From JAISDD01 sp031553935 (GTDB lineage Bacteria; Bacillota; Syntrophomonadia; Syntrophomonadales; Syntrophomonadaceae): a DNA stretch of 64,000 bases. A program made the translations under genes and the position numbers. The stretch is taken from assembly GCA_031553935.1 (NCBI GenBank), contig JAVBKS010000030.1, positions 20,933-84,932 on the forward strand, given 5' to 3'. Below are positions 57,601 through 64,000 of the stretch, piece by piece. A model generated the notes under the pieces. That model ran no database searches. It was not told where the DNA came from and worked only from the letters and a program-made list of their open reading frames with translations. Every line of letters starts with the position of its first letter. Positions within the stretch are counted from its first letter, which is position 1.

Positions 57601-57957
57601 TTTTGCTTTCCATTTCTGTTTCGCACTAAATGCAAAGGCCCATCTTTCTTGCGCTGCCGCATTACCAATTCCCGCATACCAAATTGTAGGTAATTGATCT
57701 GAAATCGGATATGTCTCAGAGTCAACTTTACTATCCCCACCACCAGTTGGTCCTGTTTGTGGAAGCAAATTAGGACAAATTTCTTTTTCTGCAATACGGC
57801 GACAAAACGTTTCAAATTTTTTCTCTTCTCCACGGCTGGTTAGTGTATTTAAATAATAATCAAAAAACTTCTTGTCTAATTTTGAGGCACGAATAATCTC
57901 TGAATCAGAAAATTGATCAGGGTGGCTTTTCTTAAAAAACTCATATGATTTCCCCAT
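54601..57957 (-). CDS. Large protein with nuclease-like N-terminus and C-terminal SEC-C zinc motif
   Basis: I do not know this 1118-residue protein as a named family. Residues 45-160 look like a PD-(D/E)xK-type restriction fold: KFETFCRRIAEKEICP, TGGGDSKVDSET (D75, D79, E81) and AFAFSAKQKW (K113). The central 800 residues are mostly amphipathic helices, perhaps TPR-like, with no P-loop seen. The last 22 residues are a canonical SEC-C motif, NDPCPCGSGKKYKKCC, which binds zinc. No signal peptide or membrane helix is seen. The ATG at 57957 has GGGAG at 6 bases. It is convergent with the integrase and close to Gabija, so a defence effector is a reasonable guess. Confidence 0.75.
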   Translation of the reverse strand: MGKSYEFFKKSHPDQFSDSEIIRASKLDKKFFDYYLNTLTSRGEEKKFETFCRRIAEKEICPNLLPQTGPTGGGDSKVDSETYPISDQLPTIWYAGIGNAAAQERWAFAFSAKQKWKAKLYSDVEKIFAVNNEYERGYTKIYFISNQFISDRNRSHAEDELRQKYNKDIRVLDRNWLLEKVFTKGHSGIVVECFEMTDAFIDSVKKGPGDYTKELKLEELEDKLESFDPLLPKASMIPLALESAYISRSLELTKEITVSRFERALKIIDEFGLTIHKTECIYEWAWTLYWWYEDYSSFYVKYCEFEDLALSSGNIFEIERLSNLWINLRSFNLYENQKFNIELHSEKLLDVLNQYIQDQTKPHAAFEAKAIKLNISWLLEDDIENLDIEELIMQYIDLVNDSDNHLDFDLSRLAKILTTFPFFEDYKSYDDLFELLSSKLADRKQQITRAGLLIDRAIRQKGEKPIATISYIGRALIDLYKSESKHKLIIALSLLASSLEDIGCLWAARNHFLHLFALCFTQYTKYGEIHPALILSSNSLKMIELQIGRIGYALSSHEWSIISKNLYRVEVRENHLDNMPEDLFEPILAIAIMKTPFDKLDKISSLIEPLKKLDLYIAEVTAKYMLGHYDEEWLNYHENDISKFDDSMNQLYTQPANKQILYQPFYGVEEIALLQTKILGCNISIHTVNKFVCLELGATIFAMLEGFFATGASKRILVQCADINILLQHIQLDSFVIEIDENSDIDTDILIKCSDYDLHNNIVGQDQVAKFLQDLFPRILAKMVLFDASQDALDELIAEERAFDRAFSFTNSVFFAAQVLGDDYGTSIFNKESVSQAAAAYSLLRSSPVSFNTDVIERPIHDQSCDRKLKFIHGSPPDGLDFEHFNHQQLEIQSIINIPLWNKAKWRGVAVMDSPTHEFLPMFGLLFENTDIAQQIFLDWGKRFGKYDSADEIQIGIIKGIDKKNPFHYRVIVASNLRRHGNPAQIKRIQWICKLHTMEAKSLANLKILESVIKTNSQFQFLLYKIDHGQLEPLDELAIIKNVQSVTIRNAWEIEDDSYLLTGVMPTDNPIIPPSFEDAPILKNITYKTQLSFSKIGRNDPCPCGSGKKYKKCCFDKR

Positions 57958-58416
57958 ATTTTTCTCCCACTCAGTTTTCACTGATTATTCTATGAATACC
58001 ATAACATAAGTCATCCAGCCAGAGATTGCTAAGCCCTTGCACCTCGTAGCTATATACTAAAAGCAGCGTACTACCATTATGACTCACATTTCCTCCATGT
58101 CAAACACCGCTATCAATTCTCGTTTTTGCATCAGGTAATTATTTTCATTTATGAGACAATGCACTTTTGGGCTTGAAACTTCGTATTATTGCCAATTTGA
58201 ACATCTGACAAATCAACGTGAATTGCACATTATAGCCATAATGCATACTTGAGCTCATCCCATATATCACGTGGACTTGTTGAGTCGTAATATTATAAGG
58301 TCAAAATAATTTAATCGATATTCAACTGTAGACTTAGGTTAGCAGGGCAAGAAATTAACGCCCGCAACCCTTGCACTGCAAGCCTAAAGCTACTATTCGG
58401 GGTCATTGATAATCTA
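57958..58416. other. Gene-free region with an inverted repeat
   Basis: No ORF is credible across 459 bases. GCAGGGCAAG (58342-58351) and CTTGCACTGC (58370-58379) form a stem of about 9 bp with one mismatch, 37 bases past the AP2 gene's stop, without a T run. It may be a terminator or a recombination-site remnant. Confidence 0.4.
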
Positions 58417-58905
58417 TCAAATTGGAAAGTTTAATTTCGCTTTATCACCATACAATTCCAGTGCCTTTTTATCATAAGCTCTTGCCGCCCTTTCTTCGGC
58501 TTGTTCCTGCTTTATACTGATTGAACAAATGTAAATGGATTTTCCTCGATACTGAATTCGGGCTGTCCAGCGAGACTTTTCTTTAAGAACCACCCCAACA
58601 TATTGTGAGGTTTTCTTTTTGCTCTTAATCAGGCCCTGTTTTGAAGCCGACCGGATTTCCGCTTGTGTTTTCTCTCGTTTCACCATTACATCGTCAAACT
58701 CTCTTTCCAGAGCATGATCGTCAAGCTCTGGAAAGTTCAGAGTTTGATTATAGAGCTTTCTGTAATAATACTCCGCGTAGATACCGGCATCTAGCTCCTC
58801 TTGAAAACAGGGATAATGATTGTGCCGTTCCAATTGTACAATCCAATTATTCGATACAGAGCTGTAATAAACTCCTCTATATTGCGATGTTGACTTTCTT
58901 TGCAT
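58417..58905 (-). CDS. Tandem AP2-domain DNA-binding protein
   Basis: The 162-residue basic protein has two AP2 domains. One lies at residues 7-60 (SQYRGVYYS, then LNFPEL). The other lies at residues 100-161 (SQYVGVVLKEKSRWTARI, then AARAYDKKALELYG and LNFPI). A charged linker joins them. In bacteria and phages AP2 domains usually sit next to HNH homing-endonuclease domains, but none is present here. Two AP2 units alone resemble the plant AP2 regulator plan. A GAGGAG site lies 8-9 bases before the ATG. It may be a remnant of a mobile endonuclease or a DNA-binding regulator of an element. Confidence 0.8.
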   Translation of the reverse strand: MQRKSTSQYRGVYYSSVSNNWIVQLERHNHYPCFQEELDAGIYAEYYYRKLYNQTLNFPELDDHALEREFDDVMVKREKTQAEIRSASKQGLIKSKKKTSQYVGVVLKEKSRWTARIQYRGKSIYICSISIKQEQAEERAARAYDKKALELYGDKAKLNFPI

Positions 58906-59160
58906 GTGGCATTGTCTCCTCGTTAGATTTTGTAGACTTCCATCTCAATCATGTCGCTCTTTTATACCAAGGCCAAGACAGAGGCACAAAACTCAACCCA
59001 CGTTCAACAATCCGAAACCCTATATATGGGGTTTATTATATCATATTCAATGTGGAATTTTTCTAAGTTGATGTTCTATTTGTTATAGAAATAGGGACAA
59101 TACTTGGCAGATCCTCAACAGAACAACCCTTGACACTCTTCGGAAAAATAGCAAAGAGCC

Positions 59161-59189
59161 TTGACAAATATAGCTAACGGTATTATACT
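59161..59189 (+). promoter_or_regulatory. Promoter of the MarR gene
   Basis: TTGACA (59161-59166), 17 bases, TATACT (59184-59189): near-perfect sigma-A promoter 41 bases before the MarR ATG, probably autoregulated. Confidence 0.8.
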
Positions 59190-59230
59190 AATCACTGTTG
59201 TGAGGCATTATGGTTTGGGGGTAAATAATA

Positions 59231-59659
59231 ATGGATTATACTGAATTAGCAAGACAATATTTACAAACGTTTTTACAATTCTACAGAACCCGGATAAATC
59301 AAATGATGAACGAATCAATGCACGGAGAAGCATACGTTCTTCAACATATCGCTAACAATGATTGTGATGTAGTACCGGGAGATATTTCAAATGCAATGGG
59401 CGTTAGCTCTGCAAGAATGGCTACAGTACTTAACGGATTAGAAAATAAAGGATTAATTACAAGACATATTGATTCGAGCGATAGAAGGCGAACTATACTT
59501 AGGCTGACACAGGCAGGCACAGAAGAAGCCGATAACTGTACGAGTCGAATGGTGGAATCAACCGCTAAAATGCTTGAATATCTTGGTGAAAATGACGCAA
59601 AAGAATATATCCGAATTTTGTGTAAAATAAGCGAAAGCAATTTAAGGTGCCTTGACTAA
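59231..59659 (+). CDS. MarR family transcriptional regulator
   Basis: The 142-residue protein has a winged helix: GDISNAMGVSSARMATVLNGLENKGLITRHIDSSDRRRTILRLTQAG in family sense, where DRR in the wing is diagnostic. It precedes a set of redox genes (broken nitroreductase, EFR1 ferredoxin, old yellow enzyme), so it likely regulates the response to a reactive or electrophilic compound. The ATG follows GGGGGTAAATAATA. Confidence 0.9.
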   Translation: MDYTELARQYLQTFLQFYRTRINQMMNESMHGEAYVLQHIANNDCDVVPGDISNAMGVSSARMATVLNGLENKGLITRHIDSSDRRRTILRLTQAGTEEADNCTSRMVESTAKMLEYLGENDAKEYIRILCKISESNLRCLD

Positions 59660-59771
59660 GGAGCGGCCTTGTATCGTTTTATGTTTTTTTTGCCCATATA
59701 CCTAATAATGTTAAATAATATAATATTGTAAGCACAATTGGCATTAAGCTGATATAACGAGGAGGGTAAAA

Positions 59772-60202
59772 ATGGAGATTTTTCGCACGCTCGTAATGGA
59801 TAACCTTTCGGAAAAAAGCCGTGTGCTTATCGCAGCCGATAAAACTCCGCCACAAATGAAATACGCCGCAGGAAGATGGCTCTCTTTCGTTAATGAGTAC
59901 AAAGAAAATCCAAAAGAGAAGGACAGATTCTTTTTTGGTGCGCCTGTTGTAATCCTAATTGCCGGGGATAGTTCTTTTGACGCGGCCTTGCGGCATCAAA
60001 TATGGAGCTTGTCGCTTGCTCAAACAATCTCGGCTTGCTTTATAGCGGAGCAATCGTAACAGGCGCAAGTGACGAAATAATTAAAGAAGCCATAGGCGTT
60101 CCAATCGATAAACAGGTATTGATGGCGCTTGTAATCGGCTATCCCGATGTTCAGTATAGACGCAGCGCCCCTCGAATAAAGGCTGATGTAATATGGTCTT
60201 GA
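59772..60202 (+). pseudogene. Nitroreductase remnant, 5'-truncated and frameshifted
   Basis: Codons from 59772 encode the middle of a clostridial nitroreductase (LVMDNLSEKSRVLIAADKTPPQMKYAAG in family sense, FFGAPVVILIAGDSSFDAAL). At about 59990 one base, probably a G, is missing; the next frame continues AASNMELVACSNNLGLLYSGAIV to a natural end at 60202 (YRRSAPRIKADVIW). The first 60 or so residues of the family, including the FMN loop, are absent. A strong GAGGAGGG still precedes the ATG. Non-functional as a nitroreductase. Confidence 0.78.
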
Positions 60203-60281
60203 CAGGTGATAAAAGGCTTAATAAAAATTGGATTAAGGGCAGCCTACCCTATTTGAATACAGCGAAGTAGGTGGTACAGAC

Positions 60282-61094
60282 ATGAAAATATTATATTTTA
60301 CAGGAACAGGAAACAGTCTTGCCGTTGCCAAGAGAATTGGAGGGGAGCTTCTCTCCATCCCGCAAGAGATGCACAAAAAAGAGATAACCTACGCCGATGA
60401 TGTCATCGGTCTGGTGTTCCCGGTATATTATGGCTCATTGCCCAAGATGATACTGAATTTTTTGGGTATGGTAAAATTTGAGACGGACTATCTTTTTGCT
60501 GTAGCCACTTGCGGCAGTGGCGCTGGAATGGTGTTGCCTGATTTGCAGAAAGCTGCCGAGGCAAATGACATCCATTTTGACTACTTGAATGCCTTGGTGA
60601 TGGTGGATAACTTCCTGCCGGTCTTTGAAATAGAATCCGAAATAAAAAGGCTCCCCGAAAAAAAGACTGAGGAGAATCTTTCTAAGATTGTAAGTGATAT
60701 TGAAAAGCGAAAAGAATATGTCCCCCCAATTTCTCTAAAGGCCAAGGCTATGGCACCTTTGGCGAAAAAAATGTTACAAGACAAGGTCAAGGAATATTCC
60801 TCACAGGGGTTTGTTATCAATGATGATTGCACATTATGCGGCATCTGTGCAACTGTATGTCCTACAGCTAATATATCCACTTCGGAGAAAATAGCTTTTT
60901 TAGATAAATGTGAAAGCTGCTATGCCTGTGTTCATGCCTGCCCACAAACAGCAATTCATCTAAAGAAAGAAAAAAGTGACAAACGGTTCAGAAATCCGGA
61001 TGTATCGCTACAGGAGATAATCACAGCTAACAATCAGCTTAAAATAATAGACACAAGGCGATTTAACATCCTCAGTCGCCGGAAGGAGAAATAA
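60282..61094 (+). CDS. EFR1-family flavodoxin/ferredoxin fusion
   Basis: The 270-residue protein joins a flavodoxin-like domain (KILYFTGTGNSLAVAKRI, residues 2-19; VFPVYYGSLP) to a two-cluster ferredoxin domain. Its cluster motifs are CTLCGICATVCPTANI near residue 185 and CESCYACVHACPQTAI near residue 210. It would carry electrons in the cytoplasm, perhaps to the flavin reductase encoded next. The OYE gene starts 1 base after its stop. Confidence 0.88.
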   Translation: MKILYFTGTGNSLAVAKRIGGELLSIPQEMHKKEITYADDVIGLVFPVYYGSLPKMILNFLGMVKFETDYLFAVATCGSGAGMVLPDLQKAAEANDIHFDYLNALVMVDNFLPVFEIESEIKRLPEKKTEENLSKIVSDIEKRKEYVPPISLKAKAMAPLAKKMLQDKVKEYSSQGFVINDDCTLCGICATVCPTANISTSEKIAFLDKCESCYACVHACPQTAIHLKKEKSDKRFRNPDVSLQEIITANNQLKIIDTRRFNILSRRKEK

Positions 61095-61095
61095 G

Positions 61096-62157
61096 ATGGA
61101 AAGATTATTCCAAACACATGTAATTGGTAACAAAGAATTGAAAAATAGAGTGGTTTGTCCCCCGATGGTATGTTCAATATACCGTGAAGACGGCTATGTA
61201 TCCGCAGAGAACGTTGAACATTACAGACTGATTGCCAAAGGCGGCGTCGGCTTGATTATTCAAGAAGCGGCCTGCGTCAGCGATACCGGGCGGTTATCAA
61301 CAGGGCAGCTTGGCATTTGGGAAGATGAGCAAATAAATGGCCTAAAACAGATTACGAATGCTGTTCACGATCAAGACGGAACGATTGTTTTACAAATTCA
61401 TCATGCCGGTTTGATGGGTGTTGATGGTGTTCACGATTGCCCGAGTAACTACTCATTTAGCAATCCATATACCGGTACAGTTATCGAGGGGCAAGAAATG
61501 TCGGCGGAGCGCATTAAAGAGGTAATTCAACAATTCATAAACGCAGGTAAGCGCGCTTATGAGGCCGGATATGACGGTATTGAACTGCACGGCGCTCACG
61601 CATACTTAATCAGCCAGTTTTTGAATACCAACGTCAATAAACGCACTGACATATACGGAGAACAGCCGGAGCTTTTTGTAATCGAAATATTAAACGGAAT
61701 ACGAAAAGCCGTCGGTAATGATTTTATACTCGGTATACGCATGGGGGCTTTTGAGCCCACTCTGGAGAGCAGTTTGGCATACGCAAAGGCTCTGAAATCC
61801 CATTTAGATTACCTCAATATTTCGTTTGGCTTTATGTCTTTGTGCCAACCCCAAAAACCCAATGATTATCCTTTTGAAGCACACATCTATGCGACGGAAG
61901 AAATTAAGGCGGCTGTCAATGTGCCAGTGTTCGCAGCGAACAACATCACAAGCCCGAAGATGGCAGATGATATTTTAGTTAAAACCAATGCTGACATGGT
62001 TAATATTGGCCGGGGTATCCTCATAAACCCCAACTGGACGAATGACGCGGCAGCAGAGCGGGATACCGGACATTGCTTGCATTGTAAAATGTGTTCGTTC
62101 CCAAGAGATAGTAGTAAATGTCCCGGACGACAAGCGTACCTAAAGGCAGTGAAATAA
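61096..62157 (+). CDS. Old-yellow-enzyme NADH:flavin oxidoreductase
   Basis: The single-domain TIM-barrel enzyme of 353 residues contains KNRVVCPPMVCS, QIHHAGLMG, the active-site HGAHAYLISQFLN and ADMVNIGRGILINP. The C-terminal CLHCKMCSF and KCPG cysteines suggest a [4Fe-4S] cluster, as in 2,4-dienoyl-CoA reductase-like enzymes, but the second flavin domain is absent. It reduces activated alkenes. It forms an operon with the EFR1 gene, which may supply electrons. Confidence 0.9.
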   Translation: MERLFQTHVIGNKELKNRVVCPPMVCSIYREDGYVSAENVEHYRLIAKGGVGLIIQEAACVSDTGRLSTGQLGIWEDEQINGLKQITNAVHDQDGTIVLQIHHAGLMGVDGVHDCPSNYSFSNPYTGTVIEGQEMSAERIKEVIQQFINAGKRAYEAGYDGIELHGAHAYLISQFLNTNVNKRTDIYGEQPELFVIEILNGIRKAVGNDFILGIRMGAFEPTLESSLAYAKALKSHLDYLNISFGFMSLCQPQKPNDYPFEAHIYATEEIKAAVNVPVFAANNITSPKMADDILVKTNADMVNIGRGILINPNWTNDAAAERDTGHCLHCKMCSFPRDSSKCPGRQAYLKAVK

Positions 62158-62164
62158 TTTCGAA

Positions 62165-62338
62165 GACAATAATACCGAATGGGTTAACTGCCCTGTTTGT
62201 AAAAATAAGACGAGAGTAAAAGTCCGGGAAGATACGGAATTACTAAATTTCCCTCTATTCTGTCCGAAATGCAAACAGGAAACAATAATTAGCGTTAAAA
62301 ATCTTAACATGTCAGTCATAAAAAAGCCAGACGCTTAA
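62165..62338 (+). pseudogene. Remnant of a cysteine-rich KTR-domain gene
   Basis: The frame reads EWVNCPVCKNKTRVKVRED, then FPLFCPKCKQETII and NLNMSVIKKPDA. That is nearly the whole cysteine-rich KTR-domain protein found on Tn916-like and related conjugative elements. No start codon exists between an upstream in-frame stop at about 62150 and the domain. It is a 5'-truncated scar of an integrative conjugative element. Confidence 0.7.
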
Positions 62339-62449
62339 AAAAATTGTCACTTCCCCCGTCCCCTGACACTTTTTCAATGCAGGCCTTAATTTTTTGCTAC
62401 CCGTAATCAAAAGTGTGTAAAATAAATGAGAAATAATTCAAAAAGTCCA

Positions 62450-62479
62450 TTGATTATTTGCGTGCATTAGATGTATAAT
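62450..62479 (+). promoter_or_regulatory. Promoter of the DUF4143 ATPase gene
   Basis: TTGATT (62450-62455), 18 bases, TATAAT (62474-62479). The predicted transcript starts just before the GAGGTGAT ribosome site, so translation must begin at GTG 62498; the in-frame ATG at 62471 lies upstream of the -10 box. Confidence 0.65.
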
Positions 62480-62497
62480 GCATTTGAGGTGATGCTC

Positions 62498-63811
62498 GTG
62501 GAACGATTCGCGCTAAATGAATTAATGCGCTGGAAAGCGAATGCACAGAAAAAGCCGCTGATTATTCGAGGCGCACGGCAGGTCGGCAAGACTTGGTTGA
62601 TGCGTGAGTTCGGCAAACGGTTTTACGAAAACACAATCTATATCAACTTTGATGACAATGATATCATGGCGGGGCTTTTTTCGCGCGACCTGAACATTGA
62701 GCGGATTATCAGCGGCATTGAGCTGGCGTTTCGGACAAAAATTGACCCCGCCAATACCTTGCTGATATTCGACGAGGTGCAAGAAGTGCCAAAGGCGCTG
62801 TCGTCGCTGAAATACTTCAACGAAAACGCGCCGCAGTATCAAATTGTGTGCGCCGGTTCGCTGCTGGGTGTGGCGCTGCATCAGGGAACATCTTTCCCAG
62901 TGGGTAAGGTTGACTTTTTGGATTTGTACCCGTTGTCGTTCACGGAGTTTTTGTGCGCCGTGGGGAATGAGAACCTCAAGGAGCTGCTGGATAAGCGAGA
63001 TTTTGAGCTCGCCGGCGTCTTTAAGAACGAATACGCCGACCGATTGAAAGAGTATTACTATGTCGGCGGCATGCCTGAAGCTGTGGCAAATTTTGCACAG
63101 AACACCGACTATGTGCAGGTTCGGGAAATACAGAAAAAAATCCTCTCCGCGTATGAGCTGGATTTTTCCAAACATGCGCCTGCGAATGAAGTGCCAAGAA
63201 TCCGTATGCTGTGGAACAGCATCCCGTCGCAGCTTGCCAAAGAAAACAAGAAGTTTATTTATGGGCTGGTACGCGAGGGCGGCAGGGCGAAGGAATACGA
63301 GCTGGCGCTCATGTGGCTTTCCGACTGTGGCATGATCCATAAAATCAACCGCGTCAACAAGCCCCATTTGCCGCTGAAAGCCTATGCAGATATGAAGGCG
63401 TTCAAGATATATATGCTCGATGTTGGGCTGCTGTCCTGCGTCACCGAGCTTGACGCGATGACTTTGCTGAAGGGCAACACCATCTTCACCGAATTCAAGG
63501 GCGCTCTGACCGAGCAATATGTCAGCCAGCAGCTTAAAACGGTGAAAAACCTCCCTGTGTACTACTGGACAAACGATGCGGGCAATTCGGAAATTGACTT
63601 TATCGTGCAAAGGGCAGGGCGGGTTATCCCAATCGAGGTCAAGGCGGAAACCAATTTGCAGGCCAAAAGCCTCAAGGTTTATCGAGAAAAGTTCGAGCCG
63701 GAGCTGTGCATCCGCGCCAGTATGGCGGAGTATCGGGATGAGGGTTGGCTTGTGAATCTGCCGCTGTGGGCGGTGGAGACGGTGGGAATGCCTAGTTCCG
63801 AGTACAAATAG
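62498..63811 (+). CDS. AAA ATPase with DUF4143
   Basis: The protein of 437 residues has a Walker A GARQVGKT near residue 27 and a Walker B LLIFDEVQE. A DUF4143 C-terminal region follows with YYWTNDAGNSEIDFIV near residue 355 and VIPIEVKAETN; its D-ExK arrangement resembles a PD-(D/E)xK nuclease. This widespread family is often horizontally transferred and of unknown function. It is visibly more GC-rich than the neighbours, so it was probably acquired separately. Confidence 0.87.
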   Translation: MERFALNELMRWKANAQKKPLIIRGARQVGKTWLMREFGKRFYENTIYINFDDNDIMAGLFSRDLNIERIISGIELAFRTKIDPANTLLIFDEVQEVPKALSSLKYFNENAPQYQIVCAGSLLGVALHQGTSFPVGKVDFLDLYPLSFTEFLCAVGNENLKELLDKRDFELAGVFKNEYADRLKEYYYVGGMPEAVANFAQNTDYVQVREIQKKILSAYELDFSKHAPANEVPRIRMLWNSIPSQLAKENKKFIYGLVREGGRAKEYELALMWLSDCGMIHKINRVNKPHLPLKAYADMKAFKIYMLDVGLLSCVTELDAMTLLKGNTIFTEFKGALTEQYVSQQLKTVKNLPVYYWTNDAGNSEIDFIVQRAGRVIPIEVKAETNLQAKSLKVYREKFEPELCIRASMAEYRDEGWLVNLPLWAVETVGMPSSEYK

Positions 63812-63988
63812 CACAAATAACTATGCTGTGATTATGACTATTGTAACATTATGTAGAATATCAAAGAAAATGCTGGTACAATGTGTTGTATAGATAAGTA
63901 CTAATTATAGCAATAATGGGAAGTTTGGCAAGTGGCAAGGCAGAACTATATTGGGAAGTATAGAATTTAATTTGGCAGGGTGACTTGT

Positions 63989-64000
63989 ATGGCTTATGCA
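63989..64000 (+). CDS. Possible start of a gene running off the right edge
   Basis: ATG at 63989 opens MAYA and is preceded by AGGGTGA at a fitting distance. Only four codons are visible, so the product is unknown. The 177 bases before it hold no other feature. Confidence 0.25.

Noticed and set aside
62522..63814. 430-residue open frame on the minus strand
   Set aside because: It is wholly antisense to the DUF4143 ATPase, whose motifs are intact, and its own sequence shows no domain; it reflects GC-rich codon use.
1..64000. CRISPR arrays, rRNA or tRNA genes
   Set aside because: No regularly spaced direct repeats, no rRNA-like conserved stretches and no cloverleaf with a GGTTCGAATCC-type arm were found by eye.

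Overview
The window is a stretch of a low-GC, anaerobic, spore-forming Firmicute chromosome, probably class Clostridia. The evidence is an intact sporulation sigma factor K, a recJ-rel-dtd-hemZ-hisS-aspS-6S RNA-tcdA order typical of Firmicutes, a selenocysteine-containing, Tat-exported formate dehydrogenase, a CtsR-type operator at clpB, and Shine-Dalgarno-led genes. Genus cannot be fixed from sequence alone; a syntrophic or acetogenic Clostridium-like lineage is an inference.

Positions 1-13153 hold core genes, almost all on the minus strand: a partial phenylacetate-CoA ligase, tcdA, 6S RNA with its own promoter, aspS, hisS, hemZ, a universal stress protein, a plus-strand dCMP deaminase, a metallo-beta-lactamase-fold hydrolase, dtd, rel and a long recJ. 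Positions 13220-20487 hold an orphan ATPase and the formate dehydrogenase locus: fdhA with UGA read as Sec210 and a visible SECIS hairpin, fdhB, cytochrome b fdhC, a strong hairpin, then fdhE. Positions 20506-31968 hold a 1175-residue glycosyltransferase/GH130 fusion, a CoA-transferase with a TetR regulator, pepF, a flavin reductase-like gene, rarD, an orphan SPP1-type phage holin and galE.

Positions 32007-33493 are a small phage- or element-like control module: an XRE repressor, an unknown partner and a divergent small ORF, each side with a good promoter. Positions 33750-46894 return to core and envelope functions: sigK, a collagen-like probable spore-surface protein, a lipoprotein, clpB, a penicillin-binding protein, DUF4911, a U32 peptidase-like protein, mltG, a VanW protein and a CreD-like membrane protein.

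From about 47000 to the right end the window is accessory. It holds a DUF1294-metallophosphoesterase fusion, a nitroreductase, a GNAT enzyme and a frameshifted methyltransferase, then a Gabija anti-phage pair (gajA-gajB). Next to Gabija lie a tyrosine recombinase and a 1118-residue protein with an apparent PD-(D/E)xK-like N-terminus and a C-terminal SEC-C zinc motif. Beyond these come a tandem AP2-domain protein, a MarR regulator followed by a broken nitroreductase, an EFR1 flavodoxin-ferredoxin and an old-yellow-enzyme reductase, a remnant of a conjugative-element KTR-domain gene, and a higher-GC DUF4143 ATPase. Several broken genes and changes in base composition point to repeated gene capture here. 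The best candidate for an undescribed system is the SEC-C protein beside Gabija and the recombinase.
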